This document shows positions 42,239-50,471 of a DNA stretch of 64,000 nt, one piece after another. A program made the position numbers and the translations under genes. Within the stretch, counting starts at the first letter, position 1. The number at the start of each line of letters is the position of its first letter. The notes below the pieces were generated by a model, which was given only the letters and a program-made list of their open reading frames with translations, was not told where the DNA came from and searched no databases. The DNA comes from a bacterium (GTDB taxonomy: Bacteria; Auribacterota; Auribacteria; Auribacterales; Auribacteraceae): the NCBI GenBank assembly GCA_018435605.1, contig JAHDNF010000011.1, forward strand, positions 124,001-188,000. The letters are read 5' to 3'.

Positions 42239-43375
42239 ATGCGTTTTAAGTTAGGCGAATTATTTTCTGGTCCCGGAGGTTTGGGATATGCGGCTTCTAT
42301 TTCTAAGATAGAAGCCCGCGGAAAAGTGTATTCTATAGAACACGCTTGGGCAACCGATTATCATGACGATTCATGCGAAACTTACCGCCAAAATATAGCG
42401 AAAGACCATCCCCGCTCTGTGATTTGTGAAGATGTTCGGAAATTGAATTTAGATAGTTTGCCGCCGATAGATGCTTTTATGTATGGATTCCCGTGTAATG
42501 ATTTCAGTATAGTCGGAGAGTCAAAAGGATTTAAAGGGCAATTCGGTCCCCTTTATACTTATGGCGTCGAGGTGTTGAAAAAATTCCAGCCGAAGTGGTT
42601 TATTGCAGAAAATGTTGGCGGCATAACAAGCGCAAATGAGGGCAAGGCATTTGAGAAAATTTTATCCGACCTTGCAGTAAGCGGTTATAGCTTGACAGTT
42701 CATTTATATAAGTTTGAGGAGTATGGAGTTCCACAATCAAGGCATAGAGTTATAATCGTTGGAATTCATAAATCGGAAAACAAAATATTCCTTGTTCCTA
42801 AACCTTCGGGAAAAATCAAGACCGCTAAAGAAGCAATAGAGAACCCTCCGATACAAGCAGATGCGTTCAATAATGAGTTAACAAAACAGTCTCAACAGGT
42901 TATCCAAAGACTTTCGTACATAAAAGCTGGGCAGAATGCGTGGAATTCCGAATTGCCGGAACATCTGAAGTTGAATGTAAAAGGAGCAAAATTAAGCCAT
43001 ATTTACAAAAGGCTTGATCCATCTCAACCTTCCTATACAATTACCGGTAGCGGAGGAGGAGGGACTCATGTTTACCATTGGAAGGAAAACAGGGCATTAA
43101 CCAACAGGGAAAGAGCGCGGCTTCAAACTTTTCCGGATAACTACAGGTTTTACGGCTCTAAAGAAAGTGTTCGAAAGCAAATAGGAATGGCTGTGCCTGT
43201 TGAAGGGGCTAAAATCATAATCACATCAATACTTAAAACGTTTGCAAATATCGAATATGATTATGTAGATCCCAGTTTCGGGTATGTGGAACCTTCGCAA
43301 ATCGGAACTGCTTCTTTTCTTTGTTCTTATGCGGATACAGCTCAATATAATTTACCGATTATCGTAGCGAACTAA
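42239..43375 (+). CDS. DNA (cytosine-5-)-methyltransferase, type II
   Basis: The 378-aa protein has the C5-methylase motifs in order: I, LFSGPGGLG (8-16); IV, GFPCNDFS with the catalytic Cys86; VI, ENV (124-126); VIII, QSRHRV (166-171); a variable target-recognition region (about 175-285); IX, RERARLQTFPDNY (290-302); X, QIGMAVPV (314-321), where Met replaces the usual Asn. It would methylate a cytosine in a short site and protect the DNA from the neighbouring nuclease. The target cannot be read from the sequence. Base composition is AT-rich against the flanking operons, which together with the bordering repeats marks acquisition. Confidence 0.93.
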   Translation: MRFKLGELFSGPGGLGYAASISKIEARGKVYSIEHAWATDYHDDSCETYRQNIAKDHPRSVICEDVRKLNLDSLPPIDAFMYGFPCNDFSIVGESKGFKGQFGPLYTYGVEVLKKFQPKWFIAENVGGITSANEGKAFEKILSDLAVSGYSLTVHLYKFEEYGVPQSRHRVIIVGIHKSENKIFLVPKPSGKIKTAKEAIENPPIQADAFNNELTKQSQQVIQRLSYIKAGQNAWNSELPEHLKLNVKGAKLSHIYKRLDPSQPSYTITGSGGGGTHVYHWKENRALTNRERARLQTFPDNYRFYGSKESVRKQIGMAVPVEGAKIIITSILKTFANIEYDYVDPSFGYVEPSQIGTASFLCSYADTAQYNLPIIVAN

Positions 43376-43392
43376 TTGACGGGGGGTATGTA

Positions 43393-44340
43393 ATGCATTT
43401 ACAAAAAATGTCTGATTTTTTACATATTTCTGAAGATGAATCCCAGCGTATTATCGACAAAGCAAAAGCCGGCGGAGAGATTGGCGAATCTTTAAATATT
43501 TCCCAATGGATTGATAATAGGCTTATTCCAAATTGTGTTTTTATCAACCATAACGAATATGCGAAAATGTGCGTTGATGCTCTCAAAATTTTGGGCACTA
43601 CCGCCGCTACCGACTATGGAAGTAGCAGGCAACGGGATTTAGGGCAACTTTGGGCAGATATGACACGAGGATATTTAGGCGAAATCGCGTTTGTCAAATT
43701 TTTATGGGAAAAGCATAATATTATGTCCCGTTTGGGACACGATGCCGGAGCGCTTTCCGATTTTTTACCTTCGGACATCCATGAAATCAAAAAAGAAAAT
43801 GAAGAGTTTCGCACTCCTCGGATTGAAATAAGCATCAAAACTTCAAAATGGAATGGGATCTGGCTGGATATACCGGGCGATCAATTCAATCATTCTCATG
43901 TCCATGTTTTTATAAAAATCGGAGCAGGCAGAGACCATTTATTCGCTTTTTTCAAAGAAATAAGTGTATTCAAAGATAAGATACTCACAAAAGGCGTCGA
44001 AGTAGGTTCTCTAAGCGATTCCGAAGCTAAAGACCTTTTTCATAAGCTACCTTCTTTTAAACCTATCCCTGCATATATTTGCGGTTTTGTATTACGAGAC
44101 AGTCTGTATTCGCAACTGCCTTATTCAGGGAAAAAAGGGGCGAAACACTATACCGTTACCTCGTGGAACGGCCCAATTTGCTCCAACGATTTATCCGAGA
44201 TAAAATCCAGAGAAAATGTTTCAGGCAATGTCACTTTTGAAGGTATTGGAAAATTTGCCCACACGAACGGCTACCTATTCAATACTGGAAATTTGAAATG
44301 GCAACATAAGGATTGGCAACAAGTGATTGACGCCATCTGA
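43393..44340 (+). CDS. Putative type II restriction endonuclease
   Basis: The 315-aa protein starts 17 bases after the methyltransferase stop, preceded by GGGGGG six bases before ATG. It is soluble. A PD-(D/E)XK-like core is suggested by GYLGEIAF (Glu97), LPSDI (Asp128) and IEISIKTSKW (Lys149), with a Ser at the position usually held by Glu or Asp. Position after a C5-methyltransferase inside a repeat-bordered, AT-rich island makes a cognate nuclease the best explanation. No named restriction enzyme family was recognised. Confidence 0.65.
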   Translation: MHLQKMSDFLHISEDESQRIIDKAKAGGEIGESLNISQWIDNRLIPNCVFINHNEYAKMCVDALKILGTTAATDYGSSRQRDLGQLWADMTRGYLGEIAFVKFLWEKHNIMSRLGHDAGALSDFLPSDIHEIKKENEEFRTPRIEISIKTSKWNGIWLDIPGDQFNHSHVHVFIKIGAGRDHLFAFFKEISVFKDKILTKGVEVGSLSDSEAKDLFHKLPSFKPIPAYICGFVLRDSLYSQLPYSGKKGAKHYTVTSWNGPICSNDLSEIKSRENVSGNVTFEGIGKFAHTNGYLFNTGNLKWQHKDWQQVIDAI

Positions 44341-44367
44341 ATCTTTTTGCATCTTCAGTTGAATTCC

Positions 44368-44463
44368 TTAAAAAACGGCGCGCTAATTTCAATAACGCAT
44401 ATAAAAATTTGCAAAATTTCCACGGACAAGATACAATTGCTCTCATTACCCCTATGCCCAACA
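44368..44463 (+). repeat. 96-bp direct repeat, right copy (leuC promoter)
   Basis: Identical to 42109-42204. It is the original-looking upstream region of leuC, ending 25 bases before the leuC start. Confidence 0.97.
44409..44437 (+). promoter_or_regulatory. Promoter of the leuCD-ilvDBN operon
   Basis: TTGCAA, 17 bases, TACAAT. The start would be near 44444, giving a 45-base leader, too short for a leader-peptide attenuator. Confidence 0.7.
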
Positions 44464-44488
44464 TAAACTCGTTTAGAAAGGACTGACC

Positions 44489-45760
44489 ATGAATCTGACC
44501 GAACAATTCTTAGCTCGCGGATCAGGTAAAGCCAAGGTGTCGCCGGGCGATATAGTAACCGTAACTCCCGACATAATGATGGGCAACGACGTTACATCGT
44601 CTCTGGCAATAAAAATACTTCAAGACGCGGGACTCGAAAAATTCGCCGACAAAAACAAAATGTTCATCGTCATGAGCCATTACGTGCCTAATAAAGATAT
44701 CAAAACGTCGGAGATGACCCTGCTTATCAGAAATTTTGTCAAAAAACACGGACTGCCGTTTTTTTTCGAGGCGGGAAAAGGAGGCATAGAACACGCCCTG
44801 CTACCCGACGAAGGTTATGTTGTTGCCGGCGACATTGTCATCGGGGCGGACAGCCATTCGTGCACCTACGGCGGTATCCACACATTCGCCACAGGCATCG
44901 GGTCTACCGATCTGGCGGCGGCGTGGGTTCGCGGAAAAATATGGCTTCGTGTCCCTGAAACCATTAAAGCGGTATTCAACGGCGTGCCTAAACATCCGTG
45001 GACATCGGCTAAAGATTTTGTTCTGCATTTGATAAAAGAAATCGGCGACGACGGCGCAACGTATCAGGCTATAGAATACCACGGCGAAGCTATAGAGAAC
45101 CTGACCGCCGAAGGGAAACTAACCATAGCCAACATGGCGATAGAAGCCGGCGCGAAAAACGCCGTGTTCCCGTGGGATAAATCTATTGAGCAATACGAAA
45201 GCACAAGGGCGCAACGGCATGTAAGACCGATCGAAACCGACCCCAAAGCTGTTTTTGCCCGCAAATACGAATGGAACGTGGAAAACCTCGAACCGCAGGT
45301 CAGTTACCCGCATCTGCCGTCAAAAGCCAAACCGGTATCGCAGGCGATGAAAGACAACATCAAGATCGATCAGGTGTTTATCGGATCATGCACCAACGCC
45401 AAAATGGAAGACCTGCGTATCGCCGCCGGCATTCTAAAAGGAAAGAAAATCGCCGATCACGTAAGAGGTGTTGCCATTCCGGCAAGCCAGAAAATTTTCA
45501 GACAGGCCATAGAAGAAGGTATCGTCGATATTTTCGCTCAGGCAGGGTTTGCCGTAACAGGCGGAACCTGCGGGCCGTGCCTCGGCGGACATTTCGGGAT
45601 CATCGGTCCCGGCGAAAAGATGCTGTCCACATCTAACCGCAACTTCGTCGGACGAACCGGACATCCGAAAGGCGAAACGTATCTATGTAACCCGGCGGTT
45701 GCCGCGGCGTCGGCGGTTGCGGGTTACATTGTCGACCCCAGTGAAATAACGGGATCATAA
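44489..45760 (+). CDS. leuC: 3-isopropylmalate dehydratase, large subunit
   Basis: LeuC with LeuD isomerises 2- to 3-isopropylmalate in leucine synthesis. The 423-aa length is that of the shorter, archaeal/clostridial-type subunit. Fe-S cysteines appear in FIGSCTN and CGPCLGGHFG. ATG is preceded by AAAGGA. leuD follows after 21 bases; leuA and leuB are not in the window. The related homoaconitase activity is less likely because the ilv genes follow. Confidence 0.95.
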   Translation: MNLTEQFLARGSGKAKVSPGDIVTVTPDIMMGNDVTSSLAIKILQDAGLEKFADKNKMFIVMSHYVPNKDIKTSEMTLLIRNFVKKHGLPFFFEAGKGGIEHALLPDEGYVVAGDIVIGADSHSCTYGGIHTFATGIGSTDLAAAWVRGKIWLRVPETIKAVFNGVPKHPWTSAKDFVLHLIKEIGDDGATYQAIEYHGEAIENLTAEGKLTIANMAIEAGAKNAVFPWDKSIEQYESTRAQRHVRPIETDPKAVFARKYEWNVENLEPQVSYPHLPSKAKPVSQAMKDNIKIDQVFIGSCTNAKMEDLRIAAGILKGKKIADHVRGVAIPASQKIFRQAIEEGIVDIFAQAGFAVTGGTCGPCLGGHFGIIGPGEKMLSTSNRNFVGRTGHPKGETYLCNPAVAAASAVAGYIVDPSEITGS

Positions 45761-45781
45761 CTTCAAAAAAAGGATTTTATC

Positions 45782-46279
45782 ATGGCCCTACAAAAAGGAA
45801 CCGTTTTCAGATACGGCAGAGACGTCAACACCGATATCATCATACCAGCCCGATACATGTCAACCCAAGACCCGAAAGAACTGGCAAAATACTGCATGGA
45901 AGACATCGATCCGGAATTTGTGAAAAATGTCAAACCCGGCGATATCATTGTCGCGGAAGAAAATTTCGGGTGCGGATCTTCCCGCGAACACGCCCCCATA
46001 TCCATAAAAGCGTCTGGGATAACATGCATAATCGCTACTTTTTTCGCCCGTATTTTTTACAGAAACGCGGTCAATATCGGACTGCCGGTTTTCGAGCTAC
46101 CCTCGGCGGTAGAAAATTTCCGGATGGGCGATCAGGTCGAATATGATTTGGAAAAAGGATGGTTTAAAAATTGCCGAACCGGTAGCCAATTTCAAGCCAA
46201 ACCCTTCACGCCGGAAATTAAGGAAATTTTCGACGCCGGCGGCCTGATAGAACTGGTTAAACAACAAACCGGACGCTAA
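45782..46279 (+). CDS. leuD: 3-isopropylmalate dehydratase, small subunit
   Basis: The 165-aa swivel subunit completes the LeuCD enzyme. It has GRDVNTDIIIPARY near the start and the substrate loop GCGSSREHAP. The short length fits its short LeuC partner. It lies 15 bases before ilvD. Confidence 0.95.
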   Translation: MALQKGTVFRYGRDVNTDIIIPARYMSTQDPKELAKYCMEDIDPEFVKNVKPGDIIVAEENFGCGSSREHAPISIKASGITCIIATFFARIFYRNAVNIGLPVFELPSAVENFRMGDQVEYDLEKGWFKNCRTGSQFQAKPFTPEIKEIFDAGGLIELVKQQTGR

Positions 46280-46294
46280 AAGGATTTTATTGCC

Positions 46295-47974
46295 ATGAAC
46301 AGCGATGAAATAAAAAGAGGTATCCAGCGCGCTCCACACCGTTCTCTACTGCGCGCATGCGGGCTTACAGACGCCGATTTCGACAAGCCGTTCGTCGGCG
46401 TTGCCAATTCGTTCAGTCAGATAGTGCCGGGACACATACACCTTCGGGAGGTGGGAAAACTGGTCTGCGACGCCATAAAAGACGCAGGCGGCGTGCCTTT
46501 CGAATTCAATACCATAGCCCTTGACGACGGTATAGCCATGGGGCACAGCGGCATGCTCTATTCGCTACCTTCAAGGGAACTTATTGCTGACTGCGTGGAA
46601 ACCATGGTCAACGGCCATAAATTCGACGCTCTGTTTTGCATACCAAACTGCGACAAGATTACTCCGGGAATGCTTATGGGCGCCGCGCGGGTTAACATTC
46701 CAACCATTTTCGCATCAGGCGGGCCTATGTACTGCGGACATACATCGTCAGGACGGTCGGCTGACCTGATATCCGTTTTCGAGGCTCTGGGACGGTACTC
46801 AAGCGGTACCGCCGACATAAAAGAAATTGACGAACTGGAACGGATAAGCTGTCCGGGCGCGGGTTGCTGTTCGGGCATGTTCACTGCCAACTCGATGAAC
46901 AGCCTGACCGAAGCGATCGGGCTCGCACTGCCGGGCAACGGTTCCATACCAGCTCTTGATCCGGCGCGCAAAGAGTTCTGGCGTCAAAGCGCCTTCGCTC
47001 TTATGGAACTGATCCGCCAAAACCGGCGGTTTCTCGATATTCTGACTCCGCAGTCAATGCACAACGCCCTGTGCCTCGACGTTGCCATGGGCGGAAGCAC
47101 AAATACCATCCTGCATACCATCGCCCTATCCCGCGAGGCAGGAATCGCCATCGACATGAAACAGATCAACGCCGTATCCGAGAAAACCCCGACTCTTTGC
47201 AAGGTAAGCCCGGCAAGTAGCCGCCACATGGAAGAAGTGTGCGCCGCAGGAGGGATTCTCGCCATAATGAAAGAGATAGACAGAAAACCGGGGCTTATTT
47301 ACCGCGACTGCGTAACCGTATCGGGCAAAACCATCGGAGAACAGATCGACGCCACGGTTAATAAAGACCGGTCTCTTATACGTCCTATCGAAAACGCCCA
47401 CAGCCCGCGCGGAGGGCTGGTTGTGCTGTTCGGCAACCTCGCGCCCGACGGAGCTGTTGTAAAGACCGCCGCGGTTGCCGAATCCATGCGCAAATTCACA
47501 GGCAAAGCGGTTGTATTTGAATCGCAGGAAGAAGCCTGCGAGGCTATTTCGCTAAAAAAAATTAAACCGGGCGATTTTATAGTTATCAGATATGAAGGCC
47601 CAAAAGGCGGCCCCGGCATGCAGGAAATGCTGGCTCCCACATCCAACGTCATGGGACAGGGACTGGGCGAATCGGTCGCTCTTATTACCGACGGACGGTT
47701 TTCCGGCGGAACCCGCGGCGCGTGCATAGGGCATGTATCGCCTGAAGCGGCTCAGGGAGGTACCATCGCGCTGGTGCAAAACGGCGATATGATATCCTAC
47801 GACCTCGACGCGGAAACAATAACGCTCGAAGTGAGCGAAGATGAATTGATCAAACGAAAAAAAAATTGGCAGGCACCTGCGCCCAAAGTAAAATCCGGCT
47901 GGCTGGCGCGCTACGCGCGGTTCGTTACATCAGGATCAAACGGAGCGGTGCTTTCACTTGAGGAGACTCGCTGA
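46295..47974 (+). CDS. ilvD: Dihydroxy-acid dehydratase
   Basis: IlvD dehydrates dihydroxy acids to the keto acids of valine and isoleucine; ketoisovalerate also feeds leuA and panB. The 559-aa Fe-S protein has CIPNCDKITPGMLMGAAR, CPGAGCCSGMFTANSMN and GRFSGGTRG, the cluster and active-site motifs. Its TGA overlaps the ilvB ATG by one base. Confidence 0.96.
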   Translation: MNSDEIKRGIQRAPHRSLLRACGLTDADFDKPFVGVANSFSQIVPGHIHLREVGKLVCDAIKDAGGVPFEFNTIALDDGIAMGHSGMLYSLPSRELIADCVETMVNGHKFDALFCIPNCDKITPGMLMGAARVNIPTIFASGGPMYCGHTSSGRSADLISVFEALGRYSSGTADIKEIDELERISCPGAGCCSGMFTANSMNSLTEAIGLALPGNGSIPALDPARKEFWRQSAFALMELIRQNRRFLDILTPQSMHNALCLDVAMGGSTNTILHTIALSREAGIAIDMKQINAVSEKTPTLCKVSPASSRHMEEVCAAGGILAIMKEIDRKPGLIYRDCVTVSGKTIGEQIDATVNKDRSLIRPIENAHSPRGGLVVLFGNLAPDGAVVKTAAVAESMRKFTGKAVVFESQEEACEAISLKKIKPGDFIVIRYEGPKGGPGMQEMLAPTSNVMGQGLGESVALITDGRFSGGTRGACIGHVSPEAAQGGTIALVQNGDMISYDLDAETITLEVSEDELIKRKKNWQAPAPKVKSGWLARYARFVTSGSNGAVLSLEETR

Positions 47975-49692
47975 TGGGGGAATTGACAGGCGCGGAAATT
48001 GTTTTAAAAGTTCTTGAAAGTCAGGGCATTAATACTGTGTTCGGCCATCCGGGAGGAGCAATTTTGCCGCTGTACGACTGCCTGCCCGGTTCGTCGATAA
48101 AACATTACCTCGTCCGGCATGAACAGGGAGCCGTTCACATGGCGGAAGGATACGCGCGCTCTACCGGCAAAATCGGCGTGGCTTTCGCTACCTCAGGACC
48201 CGGCGCGACCAATACGGTAACCGGTTTGGTAGACGCGAAAATGGATTCCATACCGGTACTGGTCGTTTCAGCGCAAGTACCTATGTCGTTGATCGGCAAG
48301 GACGGGTTTCAGGAAGCCGATACCGTGGGCATAACCCTGCCGGCAACCAAACACAGCGATATGGTGCGCGACATAAACGACCTCGAAAAAACACTTCTCG
48401 ACGCTTTTCGAATCATACTAGACCGGCGTCCGGGGCCGGTGCTGATAGATATTCCAAAAGACGTGCTTATGGCTAAAACCAAATACCCTCGCTATTCTCA
48501 GAATGTTATCAAGCGCAACCCGCGGTTCGAAAGCGGAGACGTGCAGGACGCGGCGCGTGCGCTTTGCGAAGCAAAACGCCCTGTGGTGTATTTCGGAGGC
48601 GGAATAATCAACGCCGACGCGAGCGAACAGCTTACCCGGCTGATCAGGGAACTGAACCTCCCGGCTACGAGCACGCTCATGGGGCTGGGCGCGTTTGCAG
48701 GAACAGACCCGCTTTTTCTGGGGATGCTCGGCATGCACGGGCTTTACCCTGCCAACATGGCAATATACGAAAGCGACTGCATACTGGCTGTGGGCGTTCG
48801 TTTTGACGACAGGGTAACCGGCAAACTGTCTGCCTTCGCTCCTCGGGCGCAGATCATTCATATAGACGTTGACGCGGCGGAAATAGATAAAAATAAAAAA
48901 GCCGCTTTCCCAATCGTATCCGACGCGGCTCCCGCTTTGGATTTACTGTATGAAGAATCGGTAAAATACCTCAAGGAAGGACACGCCGGACGCGAAAAAT
49001 CCATGGAAAACTGGTGGGGCGTTATCCGCGAATGGCAAAAAAGCAGGCCGCTAAAATATAACCTAAAAAAGGATGTAATCAAACCCCAGCAGGTGATTGA
49101 GCAACTTTACCGCCAGACAAAAGGGGACGCTATAATCGTTACCGATGTAGGCCAGCATCAAATGTGGGCGGCTCAATATTATCTATACGACAAACCACGC
49201 AACTGGATAACATCCGGAGGGCTGGGAACAATGGGATACGGTATGCCCGCGGCAATCGGCGCCCAGCTGGGCAACCCCGGCCGGACGGTCGTTGCGGTTG
49301 TGGGCGACGGGGCGTTTCAAATGACCATGCAGGAAATGGCGTTACTCATGAATAAAACCGTGCCCGTCAAACTGGTTATCTTCAACAACCATTTTCTCGG
49401 CATGGTTCGCCAATGGCAGGATTTGTTTTACGAAAAACGGTTTACCGCAACCGACCTGACATCGTCGCCGGATTTTGTCATGCTCGCTCAGGCATACGGA
49501 ATTGACGCACTGCGCGTTGACAAACCCGATAAACTGGAAGATTCCGTGCGCAAAATGCTCGAATCAGAAGGCGCGTTCCTGCTCGACATTATAGTAGACC
49601 ACGAAGAGCACGTATACCCAATGGTTCCGGCAGGAGCGGCTTCCCATGATATGATTGTCCAGAAAGAAACGGATCTTTTATATATGGATTGA
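47974..49692 (+). CDS. ilvB: Acetolactate synthase, large subunit
   Basis: A ThDP-dependent enzyme that makes acetolactate or acetohydroxybutyrate, the entry to branched-chain amino acids. The 572-aa protein has GHPGGAILPLYD, the catalytic glutamate in VRHEQGAVHMAEGYAR and the GDGAFQM cofactor motif. It is coupled to ilvD and followed by the regulatory subunit after 50 bases that include a short GCGGG/CCCGC hairpin. Confidence 0.96.
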   Translation: MGELTGAEIVLKVLESQGINTVFGHPGGAILPLYDCLPGSSIKHYLVRHEQGAVHMAEGYARSTGKIGVAFATSGPGATNTVTGLVDAKMDSIPVLVVSAQVPMSLIGKDGFQEADTVGITLPATKHSDMVRDINDLEKTLLDAFRIILDRRPGPVLIDIPKDVLMAKTKYPRYSQNVIKRNPRFESGDVQDAARALCEAKRPVVYFGGGIINADASEQLTRLIRELNLPATSTLMGLGAFAGTDPLFLGMLGMHGLYPANMAIYESDCILAVGVRFDDRVTGKLSAFAPRAQIIHIDVDAAEIDKNKKAAFPIVSDAAPALDLLYEESVKYLKEGHAGREKSMENWWGVIREWQKSRPLKYNLKKDVIKPQQVIEQLYRQTKGDAIIVTDVGQHQMWAAQYYLYDKPRNWITSGGLGTMGYGMPAAIGAQLGNPGRTVVAVVGDGAFQMTMQEMALLMNKTVPVKLVIFNNHFLGMVRQWQDLFYEKRFTATDLTSSPDFVMLAQAYGIDALRVDKPDKLEDSVRKMLESEGAFLLDIIVDHEEHVYPMVPAGAASHDMIVQKETDLLYMD

Positions 49693-49742
49693 CGGCGGGT
49701 CTGCCCGCGAGGTTCGCAAAGAAATCAAAATAGGAGATAAAA

Positions 49743-50258
49743 ATGTCAACCACGTTTTCAACACTGGTAGAAAATAAGTTCTGGGTACTAGCCCGTATTT
49801 CGAGGCTGTTTTCAAGACACATGTTCAACATTCAGTCGCTGAGCGTCGCGCCTACAATCAACCCTGATATATCGTGCATGACAATAGACGTGGACGAAGA
49901 ACCCGACCGGCTCCGGCGCATGCAGGTTGAGTTGTCAAAAATAGTAAACGTGCTGTCGGTAGATATTTGCGATAAAAATAACTATGTGGAAACAGAAATG
50001 GTGCTTGTGAAAATCAATACTTCAAGCCCGCATTTTTCCAATTTTCTAAAAGAAGTCCAGCGGTTCAACGCGCGGGTGGTGTACCGTCAGGCGGATATAG
50101 AAATAGTGGAATTTTCCGGCGACCGCGAATCGATCAAAGCGTTTCTTGACACATCGCTGGCGCACGAGGTGGAATCGGTAATACGCACCGGCCCTGTAGC
50201 CATGTGTAAAAAAACGCAGGACAACCGGCGCGCAGGCGGCAATTTGTATATGGGGTAA
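49743..50258 (+). CDS. ilvN: Acetolactate synthase, small (regulatory) subunit
   Basis: The 171-aa protein has an N-terminal ACT domain (about 1-75, FSTLVENKFWVLARISRLF) that binds valine and a C-terminal ilvH-type domain. It activates IlvB and confers feedback inhibition. AGGAGA precedes the start. It is the last gene of the operon; a terminator follows 67 bases later. The name ilvH would be equally valid. Confidence 0.92.
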   Translation: MSTTFSTLVENKFWVLARISRLFSRHMFNIQSLSVAPTINPDISCMTIDVDEEPDRLRRMQVELSKIVNVLSVDICDKNNYVETEMVLVKINTSSPHFSNFLKEVQRFNARVVYRQADIEIVEFSGDRESIKAFLDTSLAHEVESVIRTGPVAMCKKTQDNRRAGGNLYMG

Positions 50259-50324
50259 CGAAAGTTACAGCCATGTGTTAAGTATTATTTATGAATTATT
50301 TATGAACCATCGTTTTTCCTCGCA

Positions 50325-50354
50325 GGGGAACAGGAGAGCCTGTTCCCCTTTTTT
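50325..50354 (+). terminator. Rho-independent terminator of the leu-ilv operon
   Basis: A perfect 10-bp stem GGGGAACAGG/CCTGTTCCCC with loop AGAG, followed by six T. The GAACAGG..CCTGTTC core is like that of the palindrome at 24367. Confidence 0.93.
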
Positions 50355-50471
50355 GCTTGTTCCATACCCGTCGTTATATCAAATATTATCTAAATTTTTC
50401 TGCGTAAATGGCGATAATCATCTTGGAATTTCCGTACGCACATCTACGCTGTAATCAGGAGAAATCAGCTC

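Noticed and set aside
44444-44488. Leader-peptide attenuator or T-box before leuC
   Set aside because: The leader is about 45 bases, with no run of Leu or Val codons and no T-box structure.
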